A stretch of DNA of 64,000 bases from Hordeum vulgare subsp. vulgare (Eukaryota > Streptophyta > Magnoliopsida > Poales > Poaceae): contig NC_058524.1 of the NCBI RefSeq assembly GCF_904849725.1, forward strand, positions 29,827,501-29,891,500, written 5' to 3'. Under the pieces are notes generated by a model, which was given only the letters and a program-made list of their open reading frames with translations, was not told the DNA's origin and did no database searches. This document shows, piece by piece, positions 37,261-49,914 of the stretch (positions are counted from its first letter, which is position 1; each line of letters opens with the position of its first letter). The position numbers were made by a program, and so were the translations under genes.

Positions 37261-38907
37261 TGATACGTCTCAAACGTATCTATAATTTTTGATGGTTTCA
37301 CGCTGTTATCTTGTCAACTTTGGCTGTTTTGTTTACCTTTTATATCTTTTTTGGGACTAACTTATTAACTCAGTGCCAAGTGCCAGTTCCTATTTTTTTG
37401 TGTTTTTGACTCTTTTCAGATCTGATTTTCGAACGGTGTCCAAACGGAATAAAATCCCCAAAATGATTTTCTCCAGAATGGAAGAAGATCGGGAGGCTTG
37501 AGGGCCAAGCAAGTGGGCCCACAGGGAGCCCACAAGCCATGTTGCCGCGGCCAGGGGGAGGCCGCGGCAACCAAGCTTGTGGCCTCCCTGGCGCTCCCCT
37601 GCCCTAGGTCTTTGGCCTATAAAATCCCTAAAAATCCAGAAAAAATCAGGGAGTCCACGAAAACACTTTTCCGCCGTCGCAAGCTTACGTTTCCGCGAGA
37701 TCTCATCTGGAGACCCTTCCCGGTGCCCTGCCGGAGGGGACTTTGGATTTGGAGGGCTTCTTCATCAACATCATCGCCCCTCCAATAACTCGTGAGTAGT
37801 TCACTTCAGACCTACGGGTCCGTAGTTAGTAGCTAGATGGCTTCTTCTCTCTCTTGGATTTTCAATACAAAGTTCTCCATGATCTTCATGGAGATCTATC
37901 CGATGTAATCCTCTTTTGTGGTGTGTTTGTCGAGATCCGATGAATTGTGGATTTGTGATCAGATTATCTATGATATATATTTGAGTCTTTGCTGATTTCT
38001 TATATGCATGATTTGATATCCTTGTAAGTCTCTCTGAGTCTTGGGTTTTGTTTGGCCAACTAGATCTATGATTCTTGCAATGGGAGAAGTGCTTGGTTTT
38101 GGGTTCATACCGTGTGGTGACCTTTCCCAGTGACAGTAGGGGCAGCAAGGCACACATCGTGTTGTTGCCATCAAGGGTAACAAGATGGGCTTTGTCGTAG
38201 ATATGATATTGTCCATCTACATCATGTAATCTTGCTTAAGGCGTTACTCTGTTCTCATGAACTTAATACACTAGATGCATGCTGGATAGAGGTCGACGTG
38301 TGGAGTAATAGTAGTAGATGCAGAAAGTATCAGTCTACTTGTTTTGGACGTGATGCCTATAGATATAATCATTGCCATAGATAACGTCACGACTTTGCGT
38401 GGTTCTATCAATTGCTCGACAGTAATTCGTTCACCCACCGTCTACTTGCTTTCATGAGAGAAGCCACTAGTGAACACTATGGCCCCGGGGTCTATTCACA
38501 CCTATCGTTTCCACCTTCGTTTTTTACTTGCTTTGTTACTTTGTTGCTTTCAGTTCTCACTTGGCAAACAATCTATATGGGATTGACAACCCCCGTTGGG
38601 GGCAAGCTCTTTGTGTTTGTGCAGGTACTTGTGATACTCCTTCAGTGGATCGATACCTTGGTTCTCAAAACTGAGGGAAATACTTACCGCCGCTGTGCTA
38701 CATCACCCTTTCCACTTCGAGGGAACACCAACGCAAGGCTCCAAGGCCACGGGGGAATCCTTTGCATATTTGCCTAGGAAGTCCCTAAAGGCATAGCCGT
38801 AGCATAAGGATTCCTGGTGCCGTTGCTGAGAAGAATCAAGACAAGAATAGTCTCCCATCAGCACGCTTGTTTCTGGCGCCGTTGGAAGGTCTTTGGTTGC
38901 AGTAGCA
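37261..38907 (+). repeat. 5' LTR of Gypsy B
   Basis: It begins TGATACGTCTCAAACGTA and ends GTTGCAGTAGCA. A TATA-like box (cctataaaat) lies near 37616, about 350 bp from the LTR start, and should drive the genomic transcript. ORFs within it are LTR sequence only. Confidence 0.93.
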
Positions 38908-39210
38908 GAAGTAATTTATGGCGCTGTTGCGGGGGAAGGAGAGATCTATCCAAGTAGGTCTCACAAACTCATCTCTTGCATTTATTTATTTTGCTAGTTG
39001 CCTCTCGTTTTCCTCTCCCCCACTTCACATTTGCCGTTTTCATTTGCCTTTCTCCTTTGCTGTTTTCATTTGCCTTTCTCCTTTGCCGTTTTCTTTTGCC
39101 TTTTTCATTTGCCTTTTCGTTCGACCTTTTTCTCTCGCTTGCTTTCTGTTAGCTTGTGTGCCATGTGCCCTCAATATGCTTGCATCTTCGCTTGCTGAAA
39201 ATCTAGTGAT

Positions 39211-39921
39211 ATGGATCCTCATCCACTTGCTAATCTCTTTAAGAGATCCAATTATGTTGATCCAATTGCTAGTGAGTTGAGGGCACTTGACTATCTTTAT
39301 GGAGTTTTGCTTGAGATGCGTGAATCTGAAAATTGTGACGAAGAAATGTATGAAGTGATTCACGAGGGCTCCTCGGATGAAAATTATGATTGCAATGGTT
39401 TCACTATAAATTCTATTAGTGACAATCATGCTAAAAATATGCAAAACCCTAAGCTTGGGGATGCTAGTTTTTCTTTGACCACTACTTATTGCAATAATCA
39501 TGATTGGGGTGATGATATTTCTTATGATCTTGAAAATTTGTTTAAACCTCATGATGAATATGATATTTGCAATAATATTGAAAGTGGGTTTGGAGAAGTC
39601 ATGACTTTAGTTGATGATAATCCCACTATTTTTTAAGAGCGTCAACTTTGCATGCATGTGGATCATGAAAAGAATATCCTATGTGATAGTTACATTGTTG
39701 AATTCGAATATGATCCCACATGTAATTGCTATGAGAGAGGAAAATATTTTGGTAGAAACTTTCATGTTACCAATTTACCTCTCGTGATGTTGAGATTGCT
39801 CTTGTCTCTTTCTTCTTCCTTGCATATGGCAGCTATTGGTTGTCTTGACAACTTGTTTTCCTATAAAATGCCTATGCATAGGAAGTATGTTAGACTTAGA
39901 TATGATTTTTACATGCTTTAG
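39211..39921 (+). pseudogene. Gypsy B internal ORF of unknown function, one in-frame stop
   Basis: The ATG at 39211 opens MDPHPLANLFKRSNYVDPIA and the frame continues for 237 codons, apart from a TAA at 39634-39636. The region beyond (CMHVDHEKNILCDSYIVEFE) is in the same frame. It is acidic in the first half (SELRALDYLYGVLLEMRE, then NCDEEMYEVI). I recognise it as a common open frame in Triticeae Gypsy elements but not as Gag, protease or RT. The position just after the primer-binding site is where Gag normally lies. Gypsy C has a different ORF in the same place. Confidence 0.7.
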
Positions 39922-39997
39922 GATGCTCTCGTTGTGCTTCAATTCTTGTCTTTTGTGAGAGCATCATTGAATGCCTAGCTAAGGGCGTTAAACAATA

Positions 39998-40694
39998 GCG
40001 CTTGTTGGGAGGCAACCCAACGAATCTATCCTTTTTCTTTCTGTTTTGTGTTTTCCACACCTTCATAATTCTGTTATGATTGTGTTTTTTGTGTTTCTTT
40101 TTGCGTTTGTGCCAAGCAAAACCGTTATGATTAGTCTTGGGGATGATCATTTGGTCATGCTGGAAAAAACAGAAACTTTCTGCTCACAAAAAGAATTTTC
40201 ATTCTGTTTCTGTAAGATATTTTGAGTTGATTGTTTTTGATTCTGATTTCTACGTAAATTCTTCAGACTATCATAATTTTTCAGAATTTTTTAAGTACCA
40301 GAAGTATATGAAATATACAGATTGCTACAGACTGGTGTGCTGTTAACAGATTCTGTTTTTCTTGAGTTGGTTGCTTATTTTGATGAAACTATGGATAGTA
40401 TCGGGGGTATTAGCCATAGAAGATTGAAAATACAGTAACCCAACATCAACATAAGTAGAATTTAAGTTTGCTACAGTACCTAAGGAAGTGGTGGTTTGCT
40501 TTCTTATACTAATGTTATCACGAGTTTCTGTTTAAGTTTCGTGTTGTGAAGTTTTCTAGTTTTGGGTGAAGTTCTTATGGACAAAAAGATAAAGAGTGGC
40601 AAGAGCTCAAGTTTGGGGATGCCCAAGGCACCCCAAGATGATTCAAGGATGCCGTAAAATCCTAAGCTTGGGGATGCCCCGGGAAGGCATCCCC
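39998..40694 (+). promoter_or_regulatory. Two conserved RNA hairpin candidates in Gypsy B
   Basis: Directly after the ORF, TTGGG-AGGCAA-CCCAA (40005-40020) can fold into a short hairpin within cgcttgttgggaggcaaccc. Further down, GGGGATGCC and GGCATCCCC (40670-40678 and 40686-40694) flank a 7-base loop, a perfect 9-bp stem. Both structures recur in Gypsy C at 47250-47265 and 47921-47945. In C the loop of the second differs while the stem is unchanged. The role is unknown; RNA dimerisation or packaging is one possibility. Confidence 0.55.
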
Positions 40695-42628
40695 TCTTTC
40701 GTCTTCAATCCATCGGTAACGTTACTTGGGGCTATATTTTTATTCACCGCATGTTATGTGTTTTGCTTGGAGCGTCTTGTATCGTAGGAGTTTTTTTTTT
40801 GTGTCACAATCATCCTTGCTGCACATGTAGAGAGAGAGACATGCACTCACCGTGATTTTGTCGAGCTTCACTTATATCCTATGGTTAGACAATTCAGCTC
40901 ACATGTGCTTCACTTATATCTTCTGAGCTAGTTGCTTTTGCTCTATGTGCTTCACTTATATCTTTTAGATCACAGGGGTTCGTGGCTTGGTAGTTGATCT
41001 ATTCTTTGAAAGTAGTCTCAAAAGGGGTAGTTATCCAAAGGGATACGAAAACTTCCACCTTCATGTGCATTGATTAGTTAGGGAAGTTTGATTCATCTCA
41101 ACTAGTTTTGAGTTGTGGTTATGGTAATATTGAAGTTATGTTAGTAAGGTGTTGTGGATCTAGAAATACTTGTGTTGAAGTTAGTGATTCCCGTAGCATG
41201 CACGTATGGTGAACTACTATGTGATGAAGTTTGAGCATGATTAGTCTATTGATTGTCATCCTTTGTGTGGCGGTCGGGATCGCGCGATGGTTTATACCTA
41301 CCAACCCTTCCCCTAGGAGTATGCGTTGAATGCTTTGTTTTGATTACTAATAAAACTTTTGCAACAAGTATATGAGTTCTTCATGACTAATGTTGAGTCC
41401 ATGGTTTAAATGCACTTTCACCTTCCACCATCACTATCTTCTTTAGTGCCGTGCAACTTTCGCCAGTGCACAAAACCCACCATTAGCCTCCCTCAAAACA
41501 GCCACCATACCTACCTACTATGGCTTTTCCAAAGTCATTCCGAGATATATTGCCATGCAACTACCACCATGACATGTGCCACCACGTCTACATTTCCATT
41601 ACATGATCGTAAGATAGCTAGCATGATGTTTCCATTGATGTCCATGCCATGCTAGATCATTGTCACGGTACACTACCGAAGGCATTCCATATAGAGTCAT
41701 TATTGCTCTAAGTTTTGAGTTGTAAGTGTGATGATCATCATTGATGGAGCATTGTCCCATGTGAGGAAATACAAAAGGCCAAATATGCCCACCAAAAAAA
41801 GAAAGAGGCCAAAGAGCCCATCCAAAAAAATGAGAGAAAAAGAGAGAAGGGACAATGCTACCACCTTTCCACACTTGTGCATATTAAGCACCATGATCTT
41901 CATGATTGAGAGTCTCTCGTTTTGTCACCACCATATAGCTAGTGGGAAATTTTCATTATATAACTTGGCTTGTATATTCCAATGATAGGCTTCCTCAAAT
42001 TTGCCTTAGGTCTTCGTGAGCAAGCAAGTTGGACGCACACCCACTAGTTTTCTTTAAGAGCTTTCACATACTCTTAGCTCTAGTGCATCATTTGTATGGC
42101 AATCCCTACTCATTCACATTGATATCTATTGATGAGCATCTCCACAGCTCATTGATATGCCTAGTTGATGTGACCATCTTCTCCTTGTTTTTCTTGCAAC
42201 CTCCACCACACTCCACACCACTTATAGTGCTAAAACCATGGCTCACACTCATGTATTGCGTGAGAGTTGAAAAGGTTTGAGAAAGTAAAGGTGTGAAAAC
42301 AATTACTTGGCCAATACCGGGGTTGTGCATGATTTAAATTCGCTGTGCAATGATGATAGAACATAGCCAGACTGTATGATTTTGTAGGGATAACTTTCTT
42401 TTGGCCTTGTTATTTTGAAAGTTCATGATTACTTCGCTAGTTTGCTTGAAGTATTAATGTTTCCATGTCAATAGCAAATTATTGTTTTGAATCTAATGGA
42501 TCTGAACATTCACGTCACATAAGAGGAGTTACAAAGGACATCTATGTTAGGTAGCATGAAAGCATCAAAAATTCATTCTTTATCACTTCCCTACTCGAGG
42601 ACGAGCAGGAGTTAAGCTTGGGGATGCT

Positions 42629-44285
42629 TGATACGTCTCAAACGTATCTATAATTTTTGATGGTTTCACGCTGTTATCTTTTCAACTTTGGATGTTTTGT
42701 TTACCTTTTATATCTTTTTTGGGACTAACTTATTAAATCAGTGCCAAGTGCCAGTTCTTGTTTTTTCTGTGTTTTTGAGTCTTTTCAGATCTGATTTTGG
42801 AATGGAGTCCAAACGGAATAAAATCCCCAAAATGATTTTTTCCACAACGGAAGAAGATCGGGAGGCTTGAGGGCCAAGCAAGTGGGCCCACAGGGAGCCC
42901 ACAAGCCCTGTTGCCGCGGCCAGGGGGGAGGCCGCGGCAACCAAGCTTGTGGCCTCCCTCGCGCTCCCCTGCCCTAGGTCTTTGGCCTATAAATTCCCTA
43001 AAAATCCTGAAAAAATCAGGGAGTCCACGAAAACGCTTTTCCGCCGCCGCAAACTTCCGTTTCCACAAGATCTCATCTGGAGACCCTTCCCGGTGCCCTG
43101 CCGGAGGGGACTTTGGAGATGGAGGGCTTCTTCACCAACATCATCGCCCCTCCAATGACTCGTGAGTAGTTCACTTCAGACCTACGGATCCGTAGTTAGT
43201 AGCTAGATGGCTTCTTCTCTCTCTTGGATTTTCAATACAAAGTTCTCCATGATCTTCATGGAGATCTATCCGATGTAATCCTCTTTGGCGGTGTGTTTGT
43301 CGAGATCCGATGAATTGTGGATTTGTGATAGATTATTTATGATATATATATTTGAGTCTTTGCTGATTTCTTATATGCATGATTTGATATCCTTGTAAGT
43401 CTCTCTGAGTCTTGGGTTTTGTTTGGCCAACTAGATCTATGATTCTTGCAATGGGAAAAGTGCTTGGTTTTGGGTTCATACCGTTTGCTGACCTTTCCCA
43501 GTGACAGTAGGGGCAGCAAGGCACACATCGTGTTGTTTCCATCAAGGGTAACAAGATGGGATTTGTCGTAGATATGAGATTGTCCATCTACATCATGTCA
43601 TCTTGCTTAAGGTGTTACTCTGTTCTCATGAACTTAATACACTAGATGCATGCTGGATAGTGGTCGACGTGTGGAGTAATAGTAGTAGATGCAGAAAGTA
43701 TCGGTCTACTTGTTTTGGACGTGATGCCTATAGATATAATCATTGCCATAGATAACGTCACGACTTTGCGCGGTTCTATCAATTGCTCGACAGTAATTCG
43801 TTCACCCATCGTCTACTTGCTTTCATGAGAGAAGCCACTAGTGAACACTACGACCCCCGGGTCTATTCACACCTATCGTTTCCACCTTCGTTTTTACTTT
43901 GCTTTGTTACTTTGTTGCTTTCAGTTCTCACTTGGCAAACAATCTATAAGGGATTGACAACCCCTTCATAGCGTTGGGAGCAAGCTCTTTGTGTTTGTGC
44001 AGGTACTTGTGATACTCCTTCACTGGATCGATACCTTGGTTTTCAAAACTGAGGGAAATACTTACCGCCGCTGTGCTACATCACCCTTTCCACTTCGAGG
44101 GAACACCAACGCAAGGCTCCAAGGCCACGGGGGAATCCTTTGCATATTTGCCTAGGAAGTCCTTAAAGGCGTAGCCGTAGCAGAAGGATTCCTGGTGCCA
44201 TTGCTGAGGAGAATCAAGACAAGAATAGTCTCCCATCAGCACGCTTGTTTCTGGCGCCGTTGGAAGGTCTTTTGTTGCAGTAGCA
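42629..44285 (+). repeat. 3' LTR of Gypsy B
   Basis: It starts at TGATACGTCTCAAACGTA after the tract gcaggagttaagcttgggga and ends GTTGCAGTAGCA before the ACTTA duplication. A TATA-like box (cctataaattccc) is near 42987. It is 1657 bp, against 1647 bp for the 5' LTR. Confidence 0.93.
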
Positions 44286-44608
44286 ACTTACACTTAGTCA
44301 CATTGCTTGCAAGGCTTTGTGTGTGATGTTGTATTACCGTGTGGGTCCCGAGATACCTCTCCGTCACACGAAGTGACAAATCCCAGTCTTGATCCATACT
44401 AACTCAACGGACACCTTCGGAGATACCTGTACAACACCTTTACAGTCACCCAGTTACGTTGTGACGTTTGATGCACACAAGGTATTCCTTCGGTGCCAGT
44501 GAGTTATATGATCTCATGGTCATAGGAATAAATACTTGACATGCAGAAAACAATAGCAATAAAATGACACGATCAATATGCTACGTTCATAGTTTGGGTC
44601 TAGTCCAT

Positions 44609-46113
44609 TGATACGTCTCCAACGTATGTATAATTTTTTATGGTTCCATGCTATTATCTTGTCAAACTTCGGATGTTTTGTATGCCTTTTATATCTTTTT
44701 TGGGACTAATTTATTAACTCAGTGCCAACTGTCAGTTCCTGTTTTTTCCGTGTTTTTGAACCTTTTCAGAGGAGAATATTAAACGGAGTCCAAACGGAAT
44801 AAAACTTCTGAAAAGATTTTTTCCGAAATAGAAGATATGCAGGGGGCATGAGAACCAAGGCACAGGCCACCAAGGGAGGCCACAAGACCCCTAGGCGCGG
44901 CCAGGGGGGCGCCTAGCAGGCTTGTGGGCCCCGTGTGGCTCGTATGCCCTACTTCTTCCGCCTATAAATCCCCGAAAAATCCAAAACCACGTGAGAGATC
45001 CACGAAAATACTTTTCCGCCGCCGCAAGCTTCTGTCTCCGCAAGATCCCATCTCGGGCATGTTCTGGTGCCCTGCCGGAGGGGGATTCGGATACGGAGGG
45101 CTTCTTCATCAACACCATTGCCTCTCCGATGATGCGTGACTAGTTCACCATAGACCTTCGGGTCCATAGCTATTACCTAGATGGCTTCTTCTCTCTCTTG
45201 GATCTTCAATACAAAGTCTCCATGATCTTCATGGAGATCTATCCGATGTAATCTTCTTTTGCGGTGTGTTTGTCGAGATCCGATGAATTGTAGATTTATG
45301 ATCAGATTATCTATGAATCTTATTTGAGTTTTTTCTGATCTCTTATATGCATGATTTCATATCCTTGTAATTCTCTTCGAGTTGTGGGTTTCGTTTGGCC
45401 AACTTGATCTATGATTCTTGCAATGGAAGAAGTGCTTGGTTTTGGGTTCATACCGTGGGGTGACCTCACCAAGTGATAGAAGGGGTAGCGAGGCACGCAT
45501 CGTGTTGTTGCCATCAAGGGTAAAAAGATGGGGTTTATATCTATTACATGAATTTATCCCTCTACATCATGTCATCTTGCTTAAGGCGTTACTCTATTCG
45601 TCATGAACTCAATACACTAGATGCATGTTGGATAGCGGTCGATGTGTGGAGTAATAGTAGTAGATGCAGAAAGTATCGGTCTACTTGTCTCGGACGTGAT
45701 GCCTATATGTATGATCATTGCCTTAGATATCTTCATAACTTTGTGCGGTTCTATCAATTGCTCGACAGTAATTCGTTCACCCACTGTAATATTTCATATT
45801 TTGAGAGAAGCCTCTAGTGAACACTATGGCCCCCGGGTCTACTTCACATCATATTTTCAGCCTTACACTTTTACTTTGTTGCACTTTCCGCTTTCAGATC
45901 TCACCTTGCAATTAATCGTGAAGGGATTGACAACCCCTTTGTAGTGTTGGGTGCAAGTTTGCAGTTTTTGCGCAGGTACTTTGGAAACTTGGCTTGATAC
46001 TCCTACTGGATTGATACCTTGGTTCTCAAACTGAGGGAAATACTTACTGCTAGTGTGCTGCATCACCCTTTCCTCTTCAAGGGAAAAATCCAACGCAAGC
46101 TCAAGAGGTAGCA
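44609..46113 (+). repeat. 5' LTR of Gypsy C
   Basis: It runs TGATACGTCTCCAACGTA ... AAGAGGTAGCA. A TATA-like box (cctataaatccc) lies near 44961. It is almost identical to the 3' LTR at 49915-51421, including the TATA region. Confidence 0.93.
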
Positions 46114-46120
46114 AGAAGAA

Positions 46121-46317
46121 TTTCTGGCGCCGTTGCCGAGGAGGAGGATAAAGTCAAGAATAGTCTCCCGTCAACGTGCCAATTTCTGGCCCCGTTGCCA
46201 GGGAGGACGATCAAGACAAGAATAGTCTCCCGTCAACGTGCCAATTTCTCGCGCCGTTGTCGGGGAGGATCAAGTCAAGAATAGTCTCACGTCAACGTGT
46301 CAATTTCTGGCGCCGGG
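46121..46317 (+). repeat. Tandem array of four primer-binding-site-containing units
   Basis: Just after the 5' LTR, a unit of about 62 bp repeats with starts of the PBS-like core at 46125, 46187, 46249 and 46308. The first core (TGGCGCCGTTGCCGAGG) fits a tRNA-Asp-type primer site. The second has TGGCCCCGTTGCC, the third TCGCGCCGTTGTCGGGG, and the fourth is shortened to TGGCGCCGGGGA. The units share a spacer (caagaatagtctcccgtcaa). The A/B LTRs carry a related spacer and core inside their 3' end, for example 44222-44264. Confidence 0.85.
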
Positions 46318-46502
46318 GATTATTCTAAGTGAAGCTTATCCAAGTAAGTGTCACAAACTCATCTCTTGCATTTACTTTTTTTCCTCTCGTTTTCCTCTCC
46401 CCCACTTCTGAAAAACAAAAATTTACAAAAATATTTGCCTTTTTCGTTCGTCCTTTCTTTTGCTTGCTTTGTGTTCGCTTGTGCGCTTGTCTACCTGTCC
46501 TC

Positions 46503-47153
46503 ATGGCTAGACCTATCGCTTCGAACGATACTCCCGAGAACGAAGTTCTCAATTTCAAACAAAATGAGGAAGAAAACTTAAAGGGTGCTTGGTATAGGAT
46601 TTGCAATGCTCAGGGTAGATCCACTCGTAAGCAATCTACTACTGTCCTGCTTCGCAGCTTTTATGTGGGTATTTCCCCTTGGAATAGGTATGTTCTCGAC
46701 ACCATCGTAGGTGGAAATTTCTTGGGTAGCCATACCGTTGATTCTTACGGTGCTTTAACAAATTTGGTTGGCTCACCCCCACTCATGGTTAATGGAACTA
46801 CCTTAACTCTGGAACATGTGATGCGTTTGCTGGATATCATTGAAAATAAAGTTGCTACGATCGAACTCATTGAGAATTTGGATAAAAAGATCCACAATCA
46901 AATCACTCAGTACGGATCCAAGGTGGGAATGACTTTGAAAAATTTAAAGGAGAGGGAACCCACAGTTAACGAAAAACTAGGTCATGATTCCGCTAGGATT
47001 GGCAAACTAGAGGATGTTATAACCAACTTGGGTTCCGCTTTTGCCGCTGTGCAGAACACTCCAAATTTTGCCCACAATAAGGCCACCAAGTCTATTTTTG
47101 TTCCTCAAAATAGTGGTGAACCATCTAGTAAGAGAGATAAGACCTTAAGATGA
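46503..47153 (+). CDS. Gypsy C Gag-like ORF
   Basis: The chosen ATG (46503) opens MARPIASNDTPENEVLNFKQ. The open frame extends further upstream to 46329, but that part is hydrophobic leader-like sequence. The 216-residue product contains ENLKGAWYRICNAQGRS and LLRSFYVGISPWNRYVLDTI, typical of the N-terminal Gag domain of plant Gypsy elements. It then has a helical C-terminal part (IIENKVATIELIENLDKKIH) with coiled-coil character. No CCHC knuckle follows, and the frame ends at TGA before the shared 3' region. A truncated Gag that might package the element's own RNA is an inference. Confidence 0.7.
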   Translation: MARPIASNDTPENEVLNFKQNEEENLKGAWYRICNAQGRSTRKQSTTVLLRSFYVGISPWNRYVLDTIVGGNFLGSHTVDSYGALTNLVGSPPLMVNGTTLTLEHVMRLLDIIENKVATIELIENLDKKIHNQITQYGSKVGMTLKNLKEREPTVNEKLGHDSARIGKLEDVITNLGSAFAAVQNTPNFAHNKATKSIFVPQNSGEPSSKRDKTLR

Positions 47154-47240
47154 TGAGTGTTCACCCTACTTATGGTTTGAGTACCAAAGACGACGATACG
47201 TGATGGTATCACCTTATGCCTAGCTAAGGGCGTTAAACAA

Positions 47241-47945
47241 TAGCGCTTGTTGGGAGGCAACCCAATGAACTCATCTTTGCTTTTTGCTTTCTGTTTTGTT
47301 GCGTCCACGCCATCATAATGTTGTTATGATTGTGTCTTTTGTGTTTCTTTTTGTGTTGGAGCCAAGAAAAACCTTTATGACTAGTTTGGTGATGGTTGTT
47401 TGATCCTGCTGGAAAAAGACAGAAACTTTTTGCTCACGAAATTATTTTTCATTTTTATCCATAAAGATATTTGGAGTTGATTCTTTTTTATGCTGGTTGA
47501 CATGCCAATTGCCCAGGCTGTTGTAAGTTTTCAGAAGTTTTGAGAAACCAGAAGTATACGAAGTATACAGATTGCTACAGACTGGTCTGTTTTTGATAGA
47601 TTCTGCTTTTGTTGTGTTGATTGCTTATTTTGATGAAACTATGGATAGTATCGGGGGGTACTAGCCATGGAAAAGTGAGAATACAGTAATCTAACACCAA
47701 TATAAATAGAAATCAAGTTTGCTATAGTACCTAAAGAGGTGGTAGTTTGTCTTCTTATGCTAATGATATCACGAGTTTCTATTTAAGTTTTGTGTTGTGA
47801 AGTTTTCAAGTTTTGGGTGATGTTCTCATGGACGATGAGATAAAGAGTGGAAAGAGCTTAAGATTGGGGATGCCCAAGGCACCCCAAGACAAATTCAAGG
47901 ACACCAAAAAGCCTAAGGTAGGGGATGCCCCAGGAAGGCATCCCC
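47241..47945 (+). promoter_or_regulatory. Conserved RNA hairpin candidates in Gypsy C
   Basis: TTGGG-AGGCAA-CCCAA lies at 47250-47265, and GGGGATGCC/GGCATCCCC at 47921-47929 and 47937-47945. They are the counterparts of the Gypsy B hairpins. Spacing from ORF end to first hairpin and between the hairpins is similar, although the internal ORFs are unrelated. Confidence 0.55.
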
Positions 47946-49914
47946 TCTTTCGTCTTCAATCCATTGGTAACATTACTTGGAGCTATATTTTTATTCACCA
48001 CATGATATGTGTTTTGTTTGGAGCGTCTTGTATCGTAGGAGTCTTTTCTTTTTGTTGTGTCACAATCCTCCTTGATGCACACCTTTTGAGAGATACATGC
48101 ACTCATCGTGAATTTGCTAGAATACTCTTTGAGCTTCGCTTATATCTTTTGAGTTAGTCAATTTAGCTCACATGTGCTTCACTTAGATCTTTTAGAGCAC
48201 GGCGGTGTTATATTTTGGAGAAATGAGAACTCTCGAGCTTCACTTATATCTTATGGAGAGTGATCTCTCTGAGTAACTTGGTAGTTGGCTTGTGCTATGA
48301 AAGTAGTCCCAAAGGTGATAGGCACCCAAAGAGGATACAATAAAACTTCCATCTTCATGTGCATTGATTAGAAAGATAAGTTTGATTCCTCTCAAATAGT
48401 TTTGAGACATGGATTTGGTAATATTAAGAGTTATGTTAGTAGGGTGTTGTGAATATAGAAATACTTGTGTTGAAGTTAGTGATCCCCGTAACATGCACGT
48501 ATGGTGAACCGCTATGTTAGGAAGTCGTAGCATAATTGATTCATTGATTGTCATCCTTTGTGTTGCGGTCGGGATCGCGCGATGGTTAACACCCACCAAC
48601 CCTTCCCCTAGGAGTATGCGTTTAGCACTTTGTTTCGATTACTAATAAAAACTTTCGCAACAAGTATGTGAGTTCTTCATGACTAATGTGAGTCCATGGT
48701 ATAGATGCACTTTCACCTTCCACCATTGCTAGCCTCTCTAGTGCCGCACAACTTTCGCCGGTGCACAAACCCACCATATGCCTTCCTCAAAACAGCCACC
48801 ATACCTACCTATTATGGCATTTTCATAGCCATTCCGAGATATATTGCCATGCAACTCCCACCGTTCCGTCTCATGACTTGTGCCGTCACATTCATATTGC
48901 CATTGCATGACCGTAAGATAGCTAGCGAGTCATACGCCAAGCTAGATTGTTGCACATCCCGGTACACTGCCGGAGGCATTTCCTATAGAGTCATCATTGT
49001 TCTAAGCATTGAGCTTTGAGTAAATTAAAGTGTGATGATCATCATTATTAGAGCATTGTCTCATGTGAGGAAATTAAAAAAAAGAGGCCAAAGTTGCCCA
49101 AAAAAAATATGGAAAGAGGCCAAAGAGCCCCAAAAAAGAGAGAAGGGACAATGCTATTATCTTCCCCGCACTTGTGCTTCATAATAGCACCATGTTCTTC
49201 ATGATTGAGAGTCTCTTGATTTATCACCACCATATGCTATTGGGAATCTTCATTATATAACTTGGCTTGTATATTCCAATGATGGGCTTCCTCAAAATTG
49301 CCCTAGGTCTTCATGAGCAAGCAAGTTCCACCAGTTCTTCTTTTGAGCTTTCACATACTTATAGCTCTAAGTGCATCCATTGCATGGTAATCCCTACTCT
49401 TTCACATTGATATCTATTGATGGGCATCTCCATAGCCCTTTGATACGCCGAGTCAATGTGACCATCTCCTCCTTTTTGTCTCACAACCTCCACCACACTC
49501 TATTCCACCTATAGTGCTATATCCATGTCTCACGCTCATGTATTGCGTGAGAGTTGAAAAAGGTTTGAGAAATTATGAGTGCGAAAACAATTACTTGGCC
49601 AATGCTGGGGTTGTGCATGATTTAAATTAGTTGTGTGGGGTTGCTGGAGCATAGCCAGACTATATGATTTTGTAGGGATAACTTTCTTTGGCCTTGTTAT
49701 TTCGAAAGTTCACGATTACCTTGCTAGTTTGCTTGAAGTATTATTGTTTTCATGTCAATAGCAAACTATTGTTTTGAATCTTACGGATCTGAACATTCAT
49801 GTCACATGAAAGAAGTTACAAAGGACAAATATGGTAGGTAGCATTCCACATCAAAAATTCAGTCTTTATCACTTCCCTACTCGAGGACGAGCAGGAGTTA
49901 CGCTTGGGGATGCT

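Larger units (their letters stand above)
37261..44285 (+). mobile_element. Complete non-autonomous Gypsy element B, 7.0 kb, TSD ACTTA
   Basis: LTRs are 37261-38907 and 42629-44285, and ACTTA flanks the element (37256-37260 and 44286-44290). The primer-binding site (tggcgctgttgcggggg, 38919-38935) is of the tRNA-Asp type. The interior of 3.7 kb carries one ORF of unknown function and no gag, protease, RT or integrase motifs, so mobilisation would depend on a partner element. The long 3' region is shared with Gypsy A and C. LTRs are closely similar with scattered differences. Confidence 0.95.
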
